From positions 186,001 to 250,000 of the forward strand of contig NC_014828.1 in the NCBI RefSeq assembly GCF_000178115.2: a stretch of DNA of 64,000 bases. Direction: 5' to 3'. This stretch comes from Ethanoligenens harbinense YUAN-3 (GTDB lineage: Bacteria > Bacillota > Clostridia > Oscillospirales > Ethanoligenentaceae). Each line of letters opens with the position of its first letter. Positions within the stretch are counted from its first letter, which is position 1. The notes beneath the pieces are model-generated. The model was not told the origin of the DNA. It did no database searches and was given only the letters and a program-made list of their open reading frames with translations. Positions 1-8,788 of this stretch are shown piece after piece. A program made the translations under genes and the position numbers.

Positions 1-302
1 CCCGCGAGAATATTTTTGCGCAATGCATCAAGCTGACCGTCCGGCACGGTCTTGACCGTATATGCCGGCAGCGCCTGCTGTAGGGCGGCCGGGTCGATGG
101 TGGCGGTGGTCTTGTCGTCAAAATAGACCACGCTGCGGCTTGCCTTGCCGTTTGCCTTGCCGCTCTGCCACTGGGGAATGAGCACGGGCAGCGCCACCAG
201 CGCCGCCGCCACCAGCATCAGCAGCACGGTGACGATGACATAGGATTTTTTCCGCGCCTGTTCGCGGAAGGTGAACCGGAAAATCGTGCCGATGTTTTTC
301 AT
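1..302 (-). CDS. ABC transporter permease (NatB-like), N-terminal part, cut by the window edge
   Basis: Only the first 100 or so codons are present; the gene runs off the left edge. The protein starts MKNIGTIFRFTFREQ, a basic amphipathic start, followed by one hydrophobic segment at about residues 20-40 (VIVTVLLMLVAAALVALPV) and then an extracytoplasmic-looking stretch. This is the arrangement of NatB/ABC-2 type export permeases. The ATG overlaps the stop of the upstream ATPase gene (ATGA), so the two are translationally coupled and almost certainly form one exporter. The substrate cannot be read from what is present. Confidence 0.75.
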   Translation of the reverse strand, partial: MKNIGTIFRFTFREQARKKSYVIVTVLLMLVAAALVALPVLIPQWQSGKANGKASRSVVYFDDKTTATIDPAALQQALPAYTVKTVPDGQLDALRKNILA

Positions 303-1195
303 GCCCGCGCACCCGCCTTTTCCACAAAAATTTCATGCAGCGACGGGGTGCGGATCTCAAAACGGTCGATGCGCACGCCGTCGTCCAGCAGACCGCGCAG
401 AAAACGGTAGGCGTCCGCTTCGTCGCGGATGCGGCATTCCAGGCCGCGCGCGTCCTGCTCCAAAACCGTCAGCCCGGCTGTTTCCGCGCGCGCATGCACG
501 TCCTTCCCGCACTCGACCGACAAGTTGGTGCGGCCATAGCCATCCTTGATGGCGCGCAGGTTGCCCTGCAAAACCGTCTGCCCGTCTTTCAGCATTAGGA
601 TATCGCGGCAGAAGGCTTCCACCGACTCCATCTGATGGCTGGAAAGCACGATGTATTTGCCTTCGGCCGCCTGTTCGCGCATCACATCCGCAAACAGGTC
701 GGCGTTCACCGGGTCGAGCCCGCTGATCGGCTCATCCAGCACCACCAGGTCCGGATCATGCAGCAGTGCGGCGGCCAGCTGCACTTTCTGCTGGTTGCCT
801 TTGGAGAGCTGGTCGGCGGTCATCCTGTCATATTTGCCGATTTCCAGCCGCTCATACCACCGGCGGATGGACTGCCTGGCAGCCTGCGCGTTCATGCCGC
901 GCAGGCTGGCGAAATAGAAGAGCTGCTCCCCCACGCGGATCTTGGGATAGAGCCCGCGCTCCTCGGGCAGATAGCCGAACGACACGTTTTCCCGCGTGAC
1001 CGGGCGGCCGTCCCAGGTGATGGTGCCGGCGTCCTGCTCCAGAATGCCGAGCAGCATCCGGATGGTGGTCGTCTTACCTGCGCCGTTGGTGCCCAGCAGG
1101 CCGAATACCCCCGGACTGTCCATCGTGAAGGAAAGGTTCTGCACGGCGGTCTTGCCGCCGTATTGCTTGCGAACATGCTCTACATGCAGCCCCAT
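299..1195 (-). CDS. ABC transporter ATP-binding protein (NatA-like exporter ATPase)
   Basis: 298-aa cytoplasmic ATPase. It has Walker A GTNGAGKTT, a Q-loop region, signature LSKGNQQKVQLA, Walker B DLVVLDEP and H-loop SSHQ, followed by a C-terminal extension of about 80 residues typical of the NatA/DrrA/CcmA group that works with ABC-2 permeases. The ATG at 1195 is preceded by GAGGGGAAACC; a longer in-frame start at 1255 has no ribosome binding site. The stop overlaps the permease start, and the gene lies downstream of a small membrane protein and an XRE regulator in one minus-strand operon. The pump drives export of an unknown compound (antibiotic, peptide or Na+ in known relatives). Confidence 0.93.
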   Translation of the reverse strand: MGLHVEHVRKQYGGKTAVQNLSFTMDSPGVFGLLGTNGAGKTTTIRMLLGILEQDAGTITWDGRPVTRENVSFGYLPEERGLYPKIRVGEQLFYFASLRGMNAQAARQSIRRWYERLEIGKYDRMTADQLSKGNQQKVQLAAALLHDPDLVVLDEPISGLDPVNADLFADVMREQAAEGKYIVLSSHQMESVEAFCRDILMLKDGQTVLQGNLRAIKDGYGRTNLSVECGKDVHARAETAGLTVLEQDARGLECRIRDEADAYRFLRGLLDDGVRIDRFEIRTPSLHEIFVEKAGARA

Positions 1196-1245
1196 GGTTT
1201 CCCCTCGTTTCGTGTGTTTTTGTGATATTATACCGTCTGTAAAGA

Positions 1246-1686
1246 TTATCCCCAACGCCGCAGCACCACCATGCTAATCCATTTCACTGCGATCAGCAGC
1301 AGCAACACCGCAGATAACGCATGCATCATATCCCGGTTAAAAAACGCGGTCACACCCGCAGCCACAGCCAATACCAAAATCCCAACGAACAGCGTCCATT
1401 GGGAGGATCGCATGTCGATCAAAAGATTTCGCTCGTCTTCCTCTTCGATACGGGCCACCCGCTGTTTTTCCGGGTCGCGCAGCGTGTGCAGGGTCTTCAC
1501 CAGCAAGACCACGCCCGCCGCCAGCAGCCCCGCGCCGGCGCCCGCCAGAAAGCTGCCGCCCAAATCGTCGAGATGACCCGCCGCCATACTTCCAATCAGC
1601 AGCGCCAGCCCGGCCGCTACACATGCCGCCGACCAGTTTACGCGCAGATGCATCCTTTTGTTGAATTCCATCTTGCCGATGCGCAT
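1246..1686 (-). CDS. Four-helix membrane protein of an XRE-ABC operon, unknown function
   Basis: 146-aa protein with four hydrophobic segments in two pairs (about 14-34, 40-60, 93-112 and 117-135) separated by a charged cytoplasmic loop containing EEEDERNLLIDMRSSQ. Small membrane proteins with a DERxxLI motif after the second helix often sit next to short XRE regulators in Firmicutes (DUF2178-like); that family name is a guess from the motif. The start at 1686 has GAGGTGA six bases upstream and lies 4 bases past the stop of the regulator gene. It may be an accessory part of the ABC exporter encoded downstream. No enzymatic motif is visible. Confidence 0.75.
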   Translation of the reverse strand: MRIGKMEFNKRMHLRVNWSAACVAAGLALLIGSMAAGHLDDLGGSFLAGAGAGLLAAGVVLLVKTLHTLRDPEKQRVARIEEEDERNLLIDMRSSQWTLFVGILVLAVAAGVTAFFNRDMMHALSAVLLLLIAVKWISMVVLRRWG

Positions 1687-1690
1687 GATG

Positions 1691-1885
1691 TCACCTCTCA
1701 AACAGAAAAATGTCCTCAATCGTCACGCCCAGAGCCTTTGCGAGACGAAATGCCAGCAAGACCGACGGGTTGAACCGCCCGGCCTCGATGGCAATGACGG
1801 TTTGGCGGGAGATATCTGCCGCGTCCGCCAGCGCCTGCTGGGTCATGCCGCGCAGGCGGCGCAGCTCCCGGAGCCTGTTCTCCAC
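1691..1885 (-). CDS. Small XRE-family (Cro/CI) transcriptional regulator
   Basis: 64-aa protein that is almost entirely a helix-turn-helix domain (LRRLRGMTQQALADAADISR, then QTVIAIEAGRFNPSVLLAFR), ending ALGVTIEDIFLFER as in YozG-type mini-repressors. The GTG start at 1885 has AGGAGG seven to eight bases upstream. It is the first gene of the minus-strand exporter operon. Two near-identical 24-bp operator-like direct repeats flank its promoter and ribosome binding site, so it probably represses its own operon. There is no effector domain, so any signal must come through another partner, perhaps the membrane protein encoded next. Confidence 0.93.
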   Translation of the reverse strand: MENRLRELRRLRGMTQQALADAADISRQTVIAIEAGRFNPSVLLAFRLAKALGVTIEDIFLFER

Positions 1886-1896
1886 GCTGGTTCCTC

Positions 1897-1964
1897 CTGA
1901 AATGTCATCTATCCATTACATTGAGCATAACAGACAGTGCATGAAATGTCAATCATTCATTACA
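1897..1964. repeat. Two operator-like direct repeats upstream of the XRE regulator
   Basis: The segments 1897-1920 and 1941-1964 read almost alike (plus strand TGAAATGTCA followed by an AT-rich part and ATTACA) and are 44 bp apart, close to four helical turns. Each contains an imperfect dyad (ATGTAA and TGACAT on the minus strand). One overlaps the -35 element, the other lies just upstream of the ribosome binding site, as expected for autorepression by the adjacent XRE protein. Confidence 0.6.
1924..1952 (-). promoter_or_regulatory. SigA-type promoter of the XRE-ABC exporter operon
   Basis: On the minus strand TTGACA (1952-1947), a 17-bp spacer and TATGCT (1929-1924). Transcription would start near 1918, about 33 bases before the GTG of the regulator. 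Confidence 0.7.
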
Positions 1965-1996
1965 TTTTGTACTGCACAAAAAATATGTGTCGGCAC

Positions 1997-2025
1997 TTGC
2001 GTTTTGAATAAAAACATGCTATACT
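1997..2025 (+). promoter_or_regulatory. Promoter of tRNA-Gly
   Basis: TTGCGT (1997-2002), a 17-bp spacer and TATACT (2020-2025), placed about 27 bases ahead of the tRNA 5' end. Confidence 0.65.
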
Positions 2026-2052
2026 GGAACACACTTTCGGCTGAAATCATCT

Positions 2053-2126
2053 GCGGGTGTGATTCAATGGTAGAATTCCAGCTTCCCAAGCTGGCCGCGT
2101 GGGTTCGATTCCCATCACCCGCTCCA
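2053..2126 (+). tRNA. tRNA-Gly(CCC), CCA end encoded
   Basis: Full cloverleaf. The acceptor stem GCGGGTG pairs with CACCCGC (2116-2122), the discriminator is T2123 and an encoded CCA follows. The anticodon arm CCAGC-TTCCCAA-GCTGG gives anticodon CCC, reading the glycine codon GGG, and a T-arm with GGTTCGATTCC is present. It stands alone with its own promoter and terminator. Confidence 0.95.
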
Positions 2127-2150
2127 ACAGGCTGAGCCTGCACGCAATAT

Positions 2151-2184
2151 GCGCCCGTACCCCAACCCGGTACGTGCGTTTTTG
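2151..2184 (+). terminator. Terminator of tRNA-Gly
   Basis: CGTACC pairs with GGTACG, extended past one mismatch by GCG/CGC pairs, followed by TTTTTG. It lies directly downstream of the tRNA. Confidence 0.6.
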
Positions 2185-2213
2185 CTGCCCGCGCCGCCAT
2201 GAGGAGAAACCGC

Positions 2214-2786
2214 ATGGAACAGCAGCACGACAAGCGCACTTGGAACCTGTCCCGGGCCGCGGCGATTACCGCGCTTTGTTCACTGGGTATTCTGGTGTGC
2301 CTGGGAGAACTTCGGCAGCGGAACATTTTCTTCTATTTTTTCGGGCTTCAGACAAAGCTTGTCCTGCGGATCACCGGCGGAGTTCTGCTCTCGGCGGTTT
2401 GCGGGCTGATCATGGTCAACCTGAAAAACGTGGTCCTCACAACCATTGCCGCAATCCTGTACATCATCGCGCTGATGCTGTACTTCATATGTAACGTCTG
2501 GACATCCGGAGAAGAAAAATATTACGAATTTCAGTCGCCCGACCATAAAAGGACCATCGTGGTGGAAGAATGCAGCTGGCTGTTGGCAGGGGGGAGCAAT
2601 GTGTATCAGAAGACCAGCCCGTTCACCATTACGAAATTGAAAAGCGATATCAGCACAGATGACGGATACCGCCCGTTTGAAAACAAGGACTTTGCGATCA
2701 CCTGGTCGGCCCGCACTGTAACGATCGCCTACGGTTTCGGTAACGGCGGCGATACGCGCCCCTTCACAACCGTTCAGCTGCAATAA
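2214..2786 (+). CDS. Membrane protein with extracytoplasmic C-terminal domain, unknown function
   Basis: 190-aa protein with three hydrophobic segments (about 14-31, 51-70 and 73-95) followed by a soluble domain of about 95 residues containing the run YYEFQSPDHKRTIVVEECSW. The phrase 'sequence of SPDxK then TIVVEE' is reminiscent of other small Firmicute surface domains, but I do not recognise the family. The start is set at ATG 2214 because GAGGAG lies eight bases upstream; an ATG five codons earlier has no site. It is transcribed alone, after the tRNA terminator, and ends at a shared hairpin with the convergent DUF815 gene. No catalytic motif is visible. Confidence 0.8.
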   Translation: MEQQHDKRTWNLSRAAAITALCSLGILVCLGELRQRNIFFYFFGLQTKLVLRITGGVLLSAVCGLIMVNLKNVVLTTIAAILYIIALMLYFICNVWTSGEEKYYEFQSPDHKRTIVVEECSWLLAGGSNVYQKTSPFTITKLKSDISTDDGYRPFENKDFAITWSARTVTIAYGFGNGGDTRPFTTVQLQ

Positions 2787-2793
2787 ATCACAC

Positions 2794-2830
2794 AGAAAAA
2801 GAACACCCTCCACCAGCATGGAGGGTGTTC
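2794..2830. terminator. Terminator between the membrane protein and the DUF815 gene
   Basis: A perfect 12-bp stem (GAACACCCTCCA at 2801-2812 with TGGAGGGTGTTC at 2819-2830) and a 6-nt loop. On the minus strand it is followed by TTTTTCTG, so it terminates the DUF815 gene best. It also follows the convergent plus-strand gene by 14 bases. Confidence 0.8.
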
Positions 2831-2858
2831 CCGTTCGCAGGCTCTGTACGGTATGCCA

Positions 2859-4121
2859 TCAGAAATCGTCGAGCGGCAGGCCTTTTTTGATGCGCCCGGC
2901 CACCCAGTCGATATACTGCGTGGCGGTGCGGGGCGAGCGCCCATTGTACCGCAGCGCCCACTGCGCCGCGCCGCGCTCGAGCTGCGCGCCGTCCACATCC
3001 AGGCCACGGTCGGCCGCGAGCGCGCGCACGATATCGAAATAAAGCCGCTGGTCAGGCGAGGTGAACGTGACCGTGATGCCGAAACGGTCGGCCAGCGAGA
3101 GTTTTTCCTGCATGGCGTCCCCGGCATGGATCTCGCTGTCGCGCTCGGAAAAACTCTCCTTGACAAAATGCCGCCGGTTGGAGGTGGCATAGATGACCGT
3201 ATTGCGCGGGCGGGCGGCCACACCGCCTTCTAGCACGGCCTTGAGGGCGGAATAATTGTCGTCGTCGTCGCTGAAGCTCAGATCGTCGATGAAAATGATG
3301 AATTTCAGCGGCACCGAGCCGATGCGCTCAATGATGCGGGCAAATTCCACGATGCAGTCCTTGGATACCTCGATGATGCGCAGCCCGCGCCCGCGGAACT
3401 CGTTGAACACCGCCTTGACGGTGGAGGATTTGCCGGTGCCGCGGTCGCCGTAAAGCAGCATGTTGTTGGCCGAGATGCCGTCGAGGAAATTCGCGGTGTT
3501 TTCCAGCACGATGTTGCGCTCATACTCATAGCCCTTGAGCTGGGCAAGGCGCACCGGATCGGGCGAGGAGATGCCGAACAGGCTGCTGTCCCCCGAAACG
3601 CCGCGCTGCCACTTGAACGCGCCGAAGCTGGCGAACACGCCGCAGCCGTGGGTGGCATGGAACTGTTTCGTTTCTTCCGTCGAAAACGAACCGCCGGTGA
3701 TAAAATCGGGCAGCGAGTCGATGAACGCCACCGAATCGTCGTCGTCAAACGAGGCGCTTGCCGCGGCTTTGATCTCGCGCGGCGAAAGGTCAAGCGCCAT
3801 GGAAAGCGCTTCCAGATCGCGGGCGGCGGCGGCGCGCACGGCTTCTTCCACCCGCCCGGCCGCGGCCTGCCTGGCAAACAGGCTGTCATTCTGCTGCACA
3901 AGCGTGTGCAGCGCGCCGGAAAAATCCAGCACTCCGGCCGTCGCTCTTGCCGGCGCGAGCAGGCTGATGAACGCGCCGTATGCGTCCAGAAACCCGCGCA
4001 GCTCCGCGCCGTGCGCTGTTTCCAGCACCTTTGCAAAGGCCGCCACCACGGGTTTTTCCAGCAGCGGGCGATAAAGCCCCAAAGAAGAAAGCGCCAGACG
4101 CGCTTTTTGCACCGTATCCAT
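2859..4121 (-). CDS. DUF815-family AAA-type ATPase
   Basis: 420-aa cytoplasmic protein. The C-terminal two thirds is a P-loop ATPase domain of the DUF815 family: Walker A GDRGTGKSS, Walker B FIIFIDDLSF, then a sensor-like segment VIYATSNRRHFVKESFSERD. The N-terminal 170 residues are mostly alpha-helical and poorly conserved. Proteins of this family are widespread in bacteria and have no firmly established role. The gene is monocistronic, with its own promoter (TTGACA-18-TACAAT) and terminator. The assignment to family is firm; the substrate is unknown. Confidence 0.9.
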   Translation of the reverse strand: MDTVQKARLALSSLGLYRPLLEKPVVAAFAKVLETAHGAELRGFLDAYGAFISLLAPARATAGVLDFSGALHTLVQQNDSLFARQAAAGRVEEAVRAAAARDLEALSMALDLSPREIKAAASASFDDDDSVAFIDSLPDFITGGSFSTEETKQFHATHGCGVFASFGAFKWQRGVSGDSSLFGISSPDPVRLAQLKGYEYERNIVLENTANFLDGISANNMLLYGDRGTGKSSTVKAVFNEFRGRGLRIIEVSKDCIVEFARIIERIGSVPLKFIIFIDDLSFSDDDDNYSALKAVLEGGVAARPRNTVIYATSNRRHFVKESFSERDSEIHAGDAMQEKLSLADRFGITVTFTSPDQRLYFDIVRALAADRGLDVDGAQLERGAAQWALRYNGRSPRTATQYIDWVAGRIKKGLPLDDF

Positions 4122-4182
4122 TTATAACATCCACACCTTTTTTATGTTGCGCGGGCCGGAAGCCCGCCGCGTGTCACCGCTT

Positions 4183-4212
4183 ATTGTAGACCTGCGCCCG
4201 CCCCGCTGTCAA
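4183..4212 (-). promoter_or_regulatory. Promoter of the DUF815 gene
   Basis: On the minus strand TTGACA (4212-4207), an 18-bp spacer and TACAAT (4188-4183), about 60 bases upstream of the ATG. Confidence 0.65.
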
Positions 4213-4403
4213 CACGGACATTGCCCGCTTTTCGGTTCAGGCGGATTCCACACGAACGACCGGCATACGATCCCAATAAGGCACGCGCCTGTCTCGGTGA
4301 TTTCTGCATATCCTCAAATTGGAGCGCACTCCGTTTGCCTTCCCGTTTGTCCGCTCCGGAACCGCCGCCCCGACGCAAAGCCCCGGCAATTTTGCCGGAA
4401 AGG

Positions 4404-4432
4404 TTGCGCGCCGCGCCGTTTGAGGCTATAAT
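4404..4432 (+). promoter_or_regulatory. Promoter of ilvB-ilvN-ilvC
   Basis: TTGCGC (4404-4409), a 17-bp spacer and a perfect TATAAT (4427-4432). It gives a leader of about 105 nt before ilvB. I see no branched-chain-rich leader peptide, T-box or riboswitch in that leader. The rest of 4213-4403 contains no recognisable gene; there is a small palindrome CCGGCAATTTTGCCGG at 4383-4398. Confidence 0.7.
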
Positions 4433-4542
4433 ATCATATTGAACAGCCTGCGGTATTCCACGCGATTCCACCCACAGGCAGGCCTGTTTCCGCAAACTCT
4501 TTATTGAACGGACAATGTCGTCACGCAGGAGGAACGCTCAGT

Positions 4543-6165
4543 ATGCCAAACGGCGCACAAGCCATGGTAACCGCACTTGAAGCGGAAGGTGTCCGCACGT
4601 TATTCGGTTATCCGGGGGCAGCAATCTGCCCGTTTCTGGACGCGCTCGCGGCGTCCGATATCACCTATCATCTTGTGCGCCATGAGCAAAGCGCCGGGCA
4701 CGCGGCCAGCGGCTATGCCCGTGTTTCCGGTTCACCGGGTGTGTGTTTTGCCACCTCCGGCCCGGGCGCGACCAACCTCATCACCGCGCTGGCCACAGCC
4801 TACATGGACTCCATCCCGCTGGTGGCCATCACCGGGCAGGTGCAAAGCGGCCTCATCGGCCGCGACGTGTTTCAGGAAGCGGATATCACCGGCGCTGCGG
4901 AACCGTTCTGCAAGCACAGTTATCTGGTGCGCGACGCGAACGACCTGCCCCGTGTGATGAAAGAGGCGTTCTATATCGCGCGCAGCGGCCGTCCCGGCCC
5001 CGTGCTGGTGGACGTGCCGTCCGACATACAGGAGCAGCCGGTGACTTCACCGGCGCACCACGAAAAAGTGGACATCCGCGGCTACAAACCGCGCACCAAA
5101 GGCCACGCGCTCCAGATCAAGCGGGTGGCCGAGCGCGTCGCCCGGGCGCAAAAACCTGTCATCTGCGCGGGCGGCGGCATTTTCTCCGCGCACGCGCAGG
5201 CCGTGCTCGCCGCCTTTGCGGAAAAGTGCCGCATCCCGGTGGTAAATACGCTGATGGGCATCGGCGCGCTGCCCGCAGCCCATCCACTGGCGTTCGGCAT
5301 GCTGGGCACCCACGGGCGCGCGGTGGCCAACCATGCCCTGCACAACTGTGACCTGCTCATCATCGCCGGCGGCCGGGTGGGCGACCGCTCCGTGGCGGAG
5401 CCGGATCAGATCGCCGCGCGCACCTGCGTGGTGCACATTGATGTGGACCCGGCGGAGATCGGCAAAAACATGGATGCCGAACTTCCGCTGGTGGGCGACC
5501 TGCGGCTGGTGCTGGAGGCGTTGACCGAGCAGACCGTGCCGGGCGATACCGCCGCATGGGTGGCTTCTCTGGAAAGCCTGCGGGACGCGCCCGAGCCTGC
5601 GCGCCCCCCACACAGCGGCTGTATTGAGCCGCGTGCCTTTTTCCGCACGCTTGCCGCACAGATGGAGGACGATGCCGTGGTGGTGGCGGACGTGGGGCAG
5701 TCCCAGATCTGGGCGGCCAACCACCTCGCCATGCGGCACGGGCGTTTCCTTACCACAGGCGGCATGGGCACCATGGGCTACAGCCTGCCCGCCGCCGTAG
5801 GTGCGGCGGTGGCGTTGCCGGAGAGACAGATCGTAGCCGTGTGCGGGGACGGCGCGTTCCATATGTCCATGATGGAACTGGCCACCATCCGCCAGTACAG
5901 ACTGGACATCAAGCTTGTCGTGATGCACAACGACTGCCTGGGCATGGTGCACGAACTGCAGACCAAGCACTACGGCGGGCGGTATGTGGCCACCTCGCTC
6001 GGCTGCGGCGATCCGGATTTCCAGTTGCTGGCCAAAGCCTACGGGCTGGAAAGCCGCCGCGTGGAGAACGACGCGGACGTTCCGGACGCCGTCGCGCGCA
6101 TGCTGCACGCACCCGGCCCTTATCTGCTGGAATGCCGCATCGACCCCGACGAGCCGACGCTCTGA
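4543..6165 (+). CDS. ilvB: Acetolactate synthase large (catalytic) subunit
   Basis: 540-aa ThDP- and FAD-dependent enzyme. It condenses two pyruvates to acetolactate (valine/leucine) or pyruvate with 2-oxobutyrate (isoleucine). The ThDP-activating glutamate sits in RHEQSAGHAASGYAR near the N terminus, and the ThDP/Mg motif starts GDGAFHMSMMELATI and ends about 26 residues later at HND. The order is N-terminal PYR domain, central FAD-type domain, C-terminal PP domain. ATG 4543 has GGAGGAA upstream; an earlier in-frame ATG at 4504 lacks a site. It is the first gene of ilvB-ilvN-ilvC. Its closeness to the regulatory subunit gene supports the biosynthetic (AHAS) rather than the catabolic (AlsS) form. 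Confidence 0.96.
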   Translation: MPNGAQAMVTALEAEGVRTLFGYPGAAICPFLDALAASDITYHLVRHEQSAGHAASGYARVSGSPGVCFATSGPGATNLITALATAYMDSIPLVAITGQVQSGLIGRDVFQEADITGAAEPFCKHSYLVRDANDLPRVMKEAFYIARSGRPGPVLVDVPSDIQEQPVTSPAHHEKVDIRGYKPRTKGHALQIKRVAERVARAQKPVICAGGGIFSAHAQAVLAAFAEKCRIPVVNTLMGIGALPAAHPLAFGMLGTHGRAVANHALHNCDLLIIAGGRVGDRSVAEPDQIAARTCVVHIDVDPAEIGKNMDAELPLVGDLRLVLEALTEQTVPGDTAAWVASLESLRDAPEPARPPHSGCIEPRAFFRTLAAQMEDDAVVVADVGQSQIWAANHLAMRHGRFLTTGGMGTMGYSLPAAVGAAVALPERQIVAVCGDGAFHMSMMELATIRQYRLDIKLVVMHNDCLGMVHELQTKHYGGRYVATSLGCGDPDFQLLAKAYGLESRRVENDADVPDAVARMLHAPGPYLLECRIDPDEPTL

Positions 6166-6194
6166 CCGCCGCGACCGAAAGGAGACTGAAACAG

Positions 6195-6719
6195 ATGAAG
6201 CATACCCTGTCCGTTCTGGTGGAAAACCGCCCGGGCGTACTCTCCAAAGTGGCCGGGCTGTTCTCGCGCCGCGCCTTCAACATTGACAGTCTGGCCGTAG
6301 GCGTCACGCAGGATCCGTCGGTCTCCCGCATCACCATTGTGGTGGACGGTGACGAATATACCACCGAGCAGGTGGAGAAGCAGCTTAACAAGCTTATCGA
6401 CGTCATCAAAGTCAAAACGCTGCCGCACGGGCAGTTCATCAGCCGGGAGCTGGTGCTGCTCAAGGTGGCGTGCATGGCGGCGAACCGGTCGGAGGTCGTG
6501 CAGATCGCAGACATTTTCGACGCCCGGATCGTGGACGTGACCCGCACCACCCTCACGCTGGAAATCTCGGGTACCGCGTCCCGCATCGCCAGCCTGGAAT
6601 CGCTGCTGGCGCCGTACGGCATCCGCGAAACGGTACGTACCGGCACCATTGCGCTCGAAAAGGGCGCGCAGGACATCACCGCGGGCAGAAAGCCGGCGGA
6701 GGAGCCGTCCGTTTCCTAA
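6195..6719 (+). CDS. ilvN: Acetolactate synthase small (regulatory) subunit
   Basis: 174-aa protein: an N-terminal ACT domain (MKHTLSVLVENRPGVLSKVA, through DSLAVGVTQDPSVSRITIVV) and a C-terminal ALS_ss_C domain that contains RELVLLKVA and DVTRTTLTLEISG. In characterised enzymes this subunit binds to IlvB, raises its activity and confers valine feedback inhibition. It follows ilvB by 29 bases with AAAGGAG ten bases before the ATG, and length and domain order are normal for the full-length IlvH/IlvN type. I use ilvN; ilvH would be equally valid. Confidence 0.95.
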   Translation: MKHTLSVLVENRPGVLSKVAGLFSRRAFNIDSLAVGVTQDPSVSRITIVVDGDEYTTEQVEKQLNKLIDVIKVKTLPHGQFISRELVLLKVACMAANRSEVVQIADIFDARIVDVTRTTLTLEISGTASRIASLESLLAPYGIRETVRTGTIALEKGAQDITAGRKPAEEPSVS

Positions 6720-6760
6720 ACGCTGAACCTTGCGGAACAACCGTTCCGCAGTGCAGATAA

Positions 6761-7804
<1,044 letters not shown>

Positions 7805-7823
7805 GCGTTTTTCCAAACGCAGC

Positions 7824-7856
7824 AAAAGGGCCGACGGCAACTGCCGTCGGCCCTTT
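7824..7856. terminator. Terminator of the ilv operon, shared with the fur-like gene
   Basis: A perfect stem formed by AAAAGGGCCGACGGCA and its complement with a tiny loop; T or A runs flank both sides, so it works in either direction between two convergent genes. Confidence 0.85.
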
Positions 7857-7878
7857 TCATATGGATGCCGCTCGCGCA

Positions 7879-8322
7879 TCATTTCCGGGGCTGCGCGTTT
7901 TCCCCGTCCCGCCTGCGGCAGGCTTCGCAGACCCCGTAAAAAACCACGCGATGATCCTCGATCTGAAAATGTTTGGTCGATTCGATGAGCCGTTCAAGTC
8001 CGTCGAGCAGGTCGGCTTCAAAATCCAGGATCGCGCCGCATTTCCGGCAGACCAGGTGGTGGTGCGCGTGCGGCGACTGTGCATCGCTCATTTCATAATA
8101 GGCAAGCGAATCGTCCGCCACATAGACCTTCTTGACCGTGCCGTTTTCCTCCAGCAGCCGCAGATTGCGATAGACCGTGGCGATGCTGATGGTCTGGCTC
8201 TCCTGCCGGATGCGGTTGTAGATCTCCTCGGCCGTCATATGCGCGCCGCCCGCGTTTTTCATGCAGTCCAAAATCAACTGCTTTTGTTTGGTGTTTCTGG
8301 TTTCCTTATGCGGTTTTTCCAA
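7879..8322 (-). CDS. Fur-family metal-dependent transcriptional regulator
   Basis: About 147-aa DNA-binding protein of the Fur/PerR/Zur group. It has a winged helix with ATVYRNLRLLEENG, a metal-binding stretch HAHHHLVCRKCG, and a C-terminal CEAC that completes the structural zinc site of two CxxC motifs. I cannot decide between iron, zinc, manganese or peroxide sensing. The start is put at TTG 8322, which has GGGGGG five bases upstream. An in-frame ATG at 8379 coincides with the predicted transcription start, so it would be leaderless and is less likely. It is monocistronic and convergent with ilvC. Confidence 0.88.
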   Translation of the reverse strand: MEKPHKETRNTKQKQLILDCMKNAGGAHMTAEEIYNRIRQESQTISIATVYRNLRLLEENGTVKKVYVADDSLAYYEMSDAQSPHAHHHLVCRKCGAILDFEADLLDGLERLIESTKHFQIEDHRVVFYGVCEACRRRDGENAQPRK

Positions 8323-8387
8323 TGCGACCCCCCGCTCCTGCCCGGCCCGGCGCGCGATGCCGTGCGCCGGGTGCTGCATTTCTTTAT

Positions 8388-8416
8388 AGTATAAGCCGGA
8401 TCGCCCGGTTTGGCAA
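8388..8416 (-). promoter_or_regulatory. Promoter of the fur-like gene
   Basis: On the minus strand TTGCCA (8416-8411), a 17-bp spacer and TATACT (8393-8388). The predicted transcription start lies near 8381, which argues for the downstream TTG start codon. Confidence 0.7.
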
Positions 8417-8788
8417 GTGAGGATACACCCGCCGACAGGCAGCCGCCCATCCAAACAACAAAGCGGGCGCCTCTGAACGGGACACCCGCTTTGCCCTTGC
8501 ATACATCATCCATCCGCTCTGCAAAAGTGGATTTCTTTACGGCAGCTTTACATAACAGAGGATTTTCCCGTCTCAACCAGAACCTTTCCACACTTTCCAC
8601 CGGGTTTTCCACCGCGCAGCCCGCTCGGATTGCCCACCGGAGAGGCCCGTTGTGGAAAAATCAGAGGTTTTCCTCCGCAACCTGTCGAGAAACGGCGATG
8701 TGTCGGTTTACATAATCCGACCGATTTCCGTATAAACCAACCGTTCCGCCCCCGGTGCCGCACACCGGAATACAACGAACCGCCCGAT
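8417..8788. other. Gene-free stretch between the fur promoter and thrS
   Basis: No credible gene. It contains three TTTCCAC heptamers in direct orientation (8585-8591, 8594-8600, 8606-8612) and one inverted copy (8652-8658), each close to half of a DnaA box. No AT-rich unwinding region or origin genes lie nearby. No clear thrS terminator is visible. Confidence 0.4.

Noticed and set aside
8417-8788. Replication origin suggested by DnaA-box-like heptamers
   Set aside because: No dnaA, dnaN or AT-rich unwinding element nearby and the boxes are partial.
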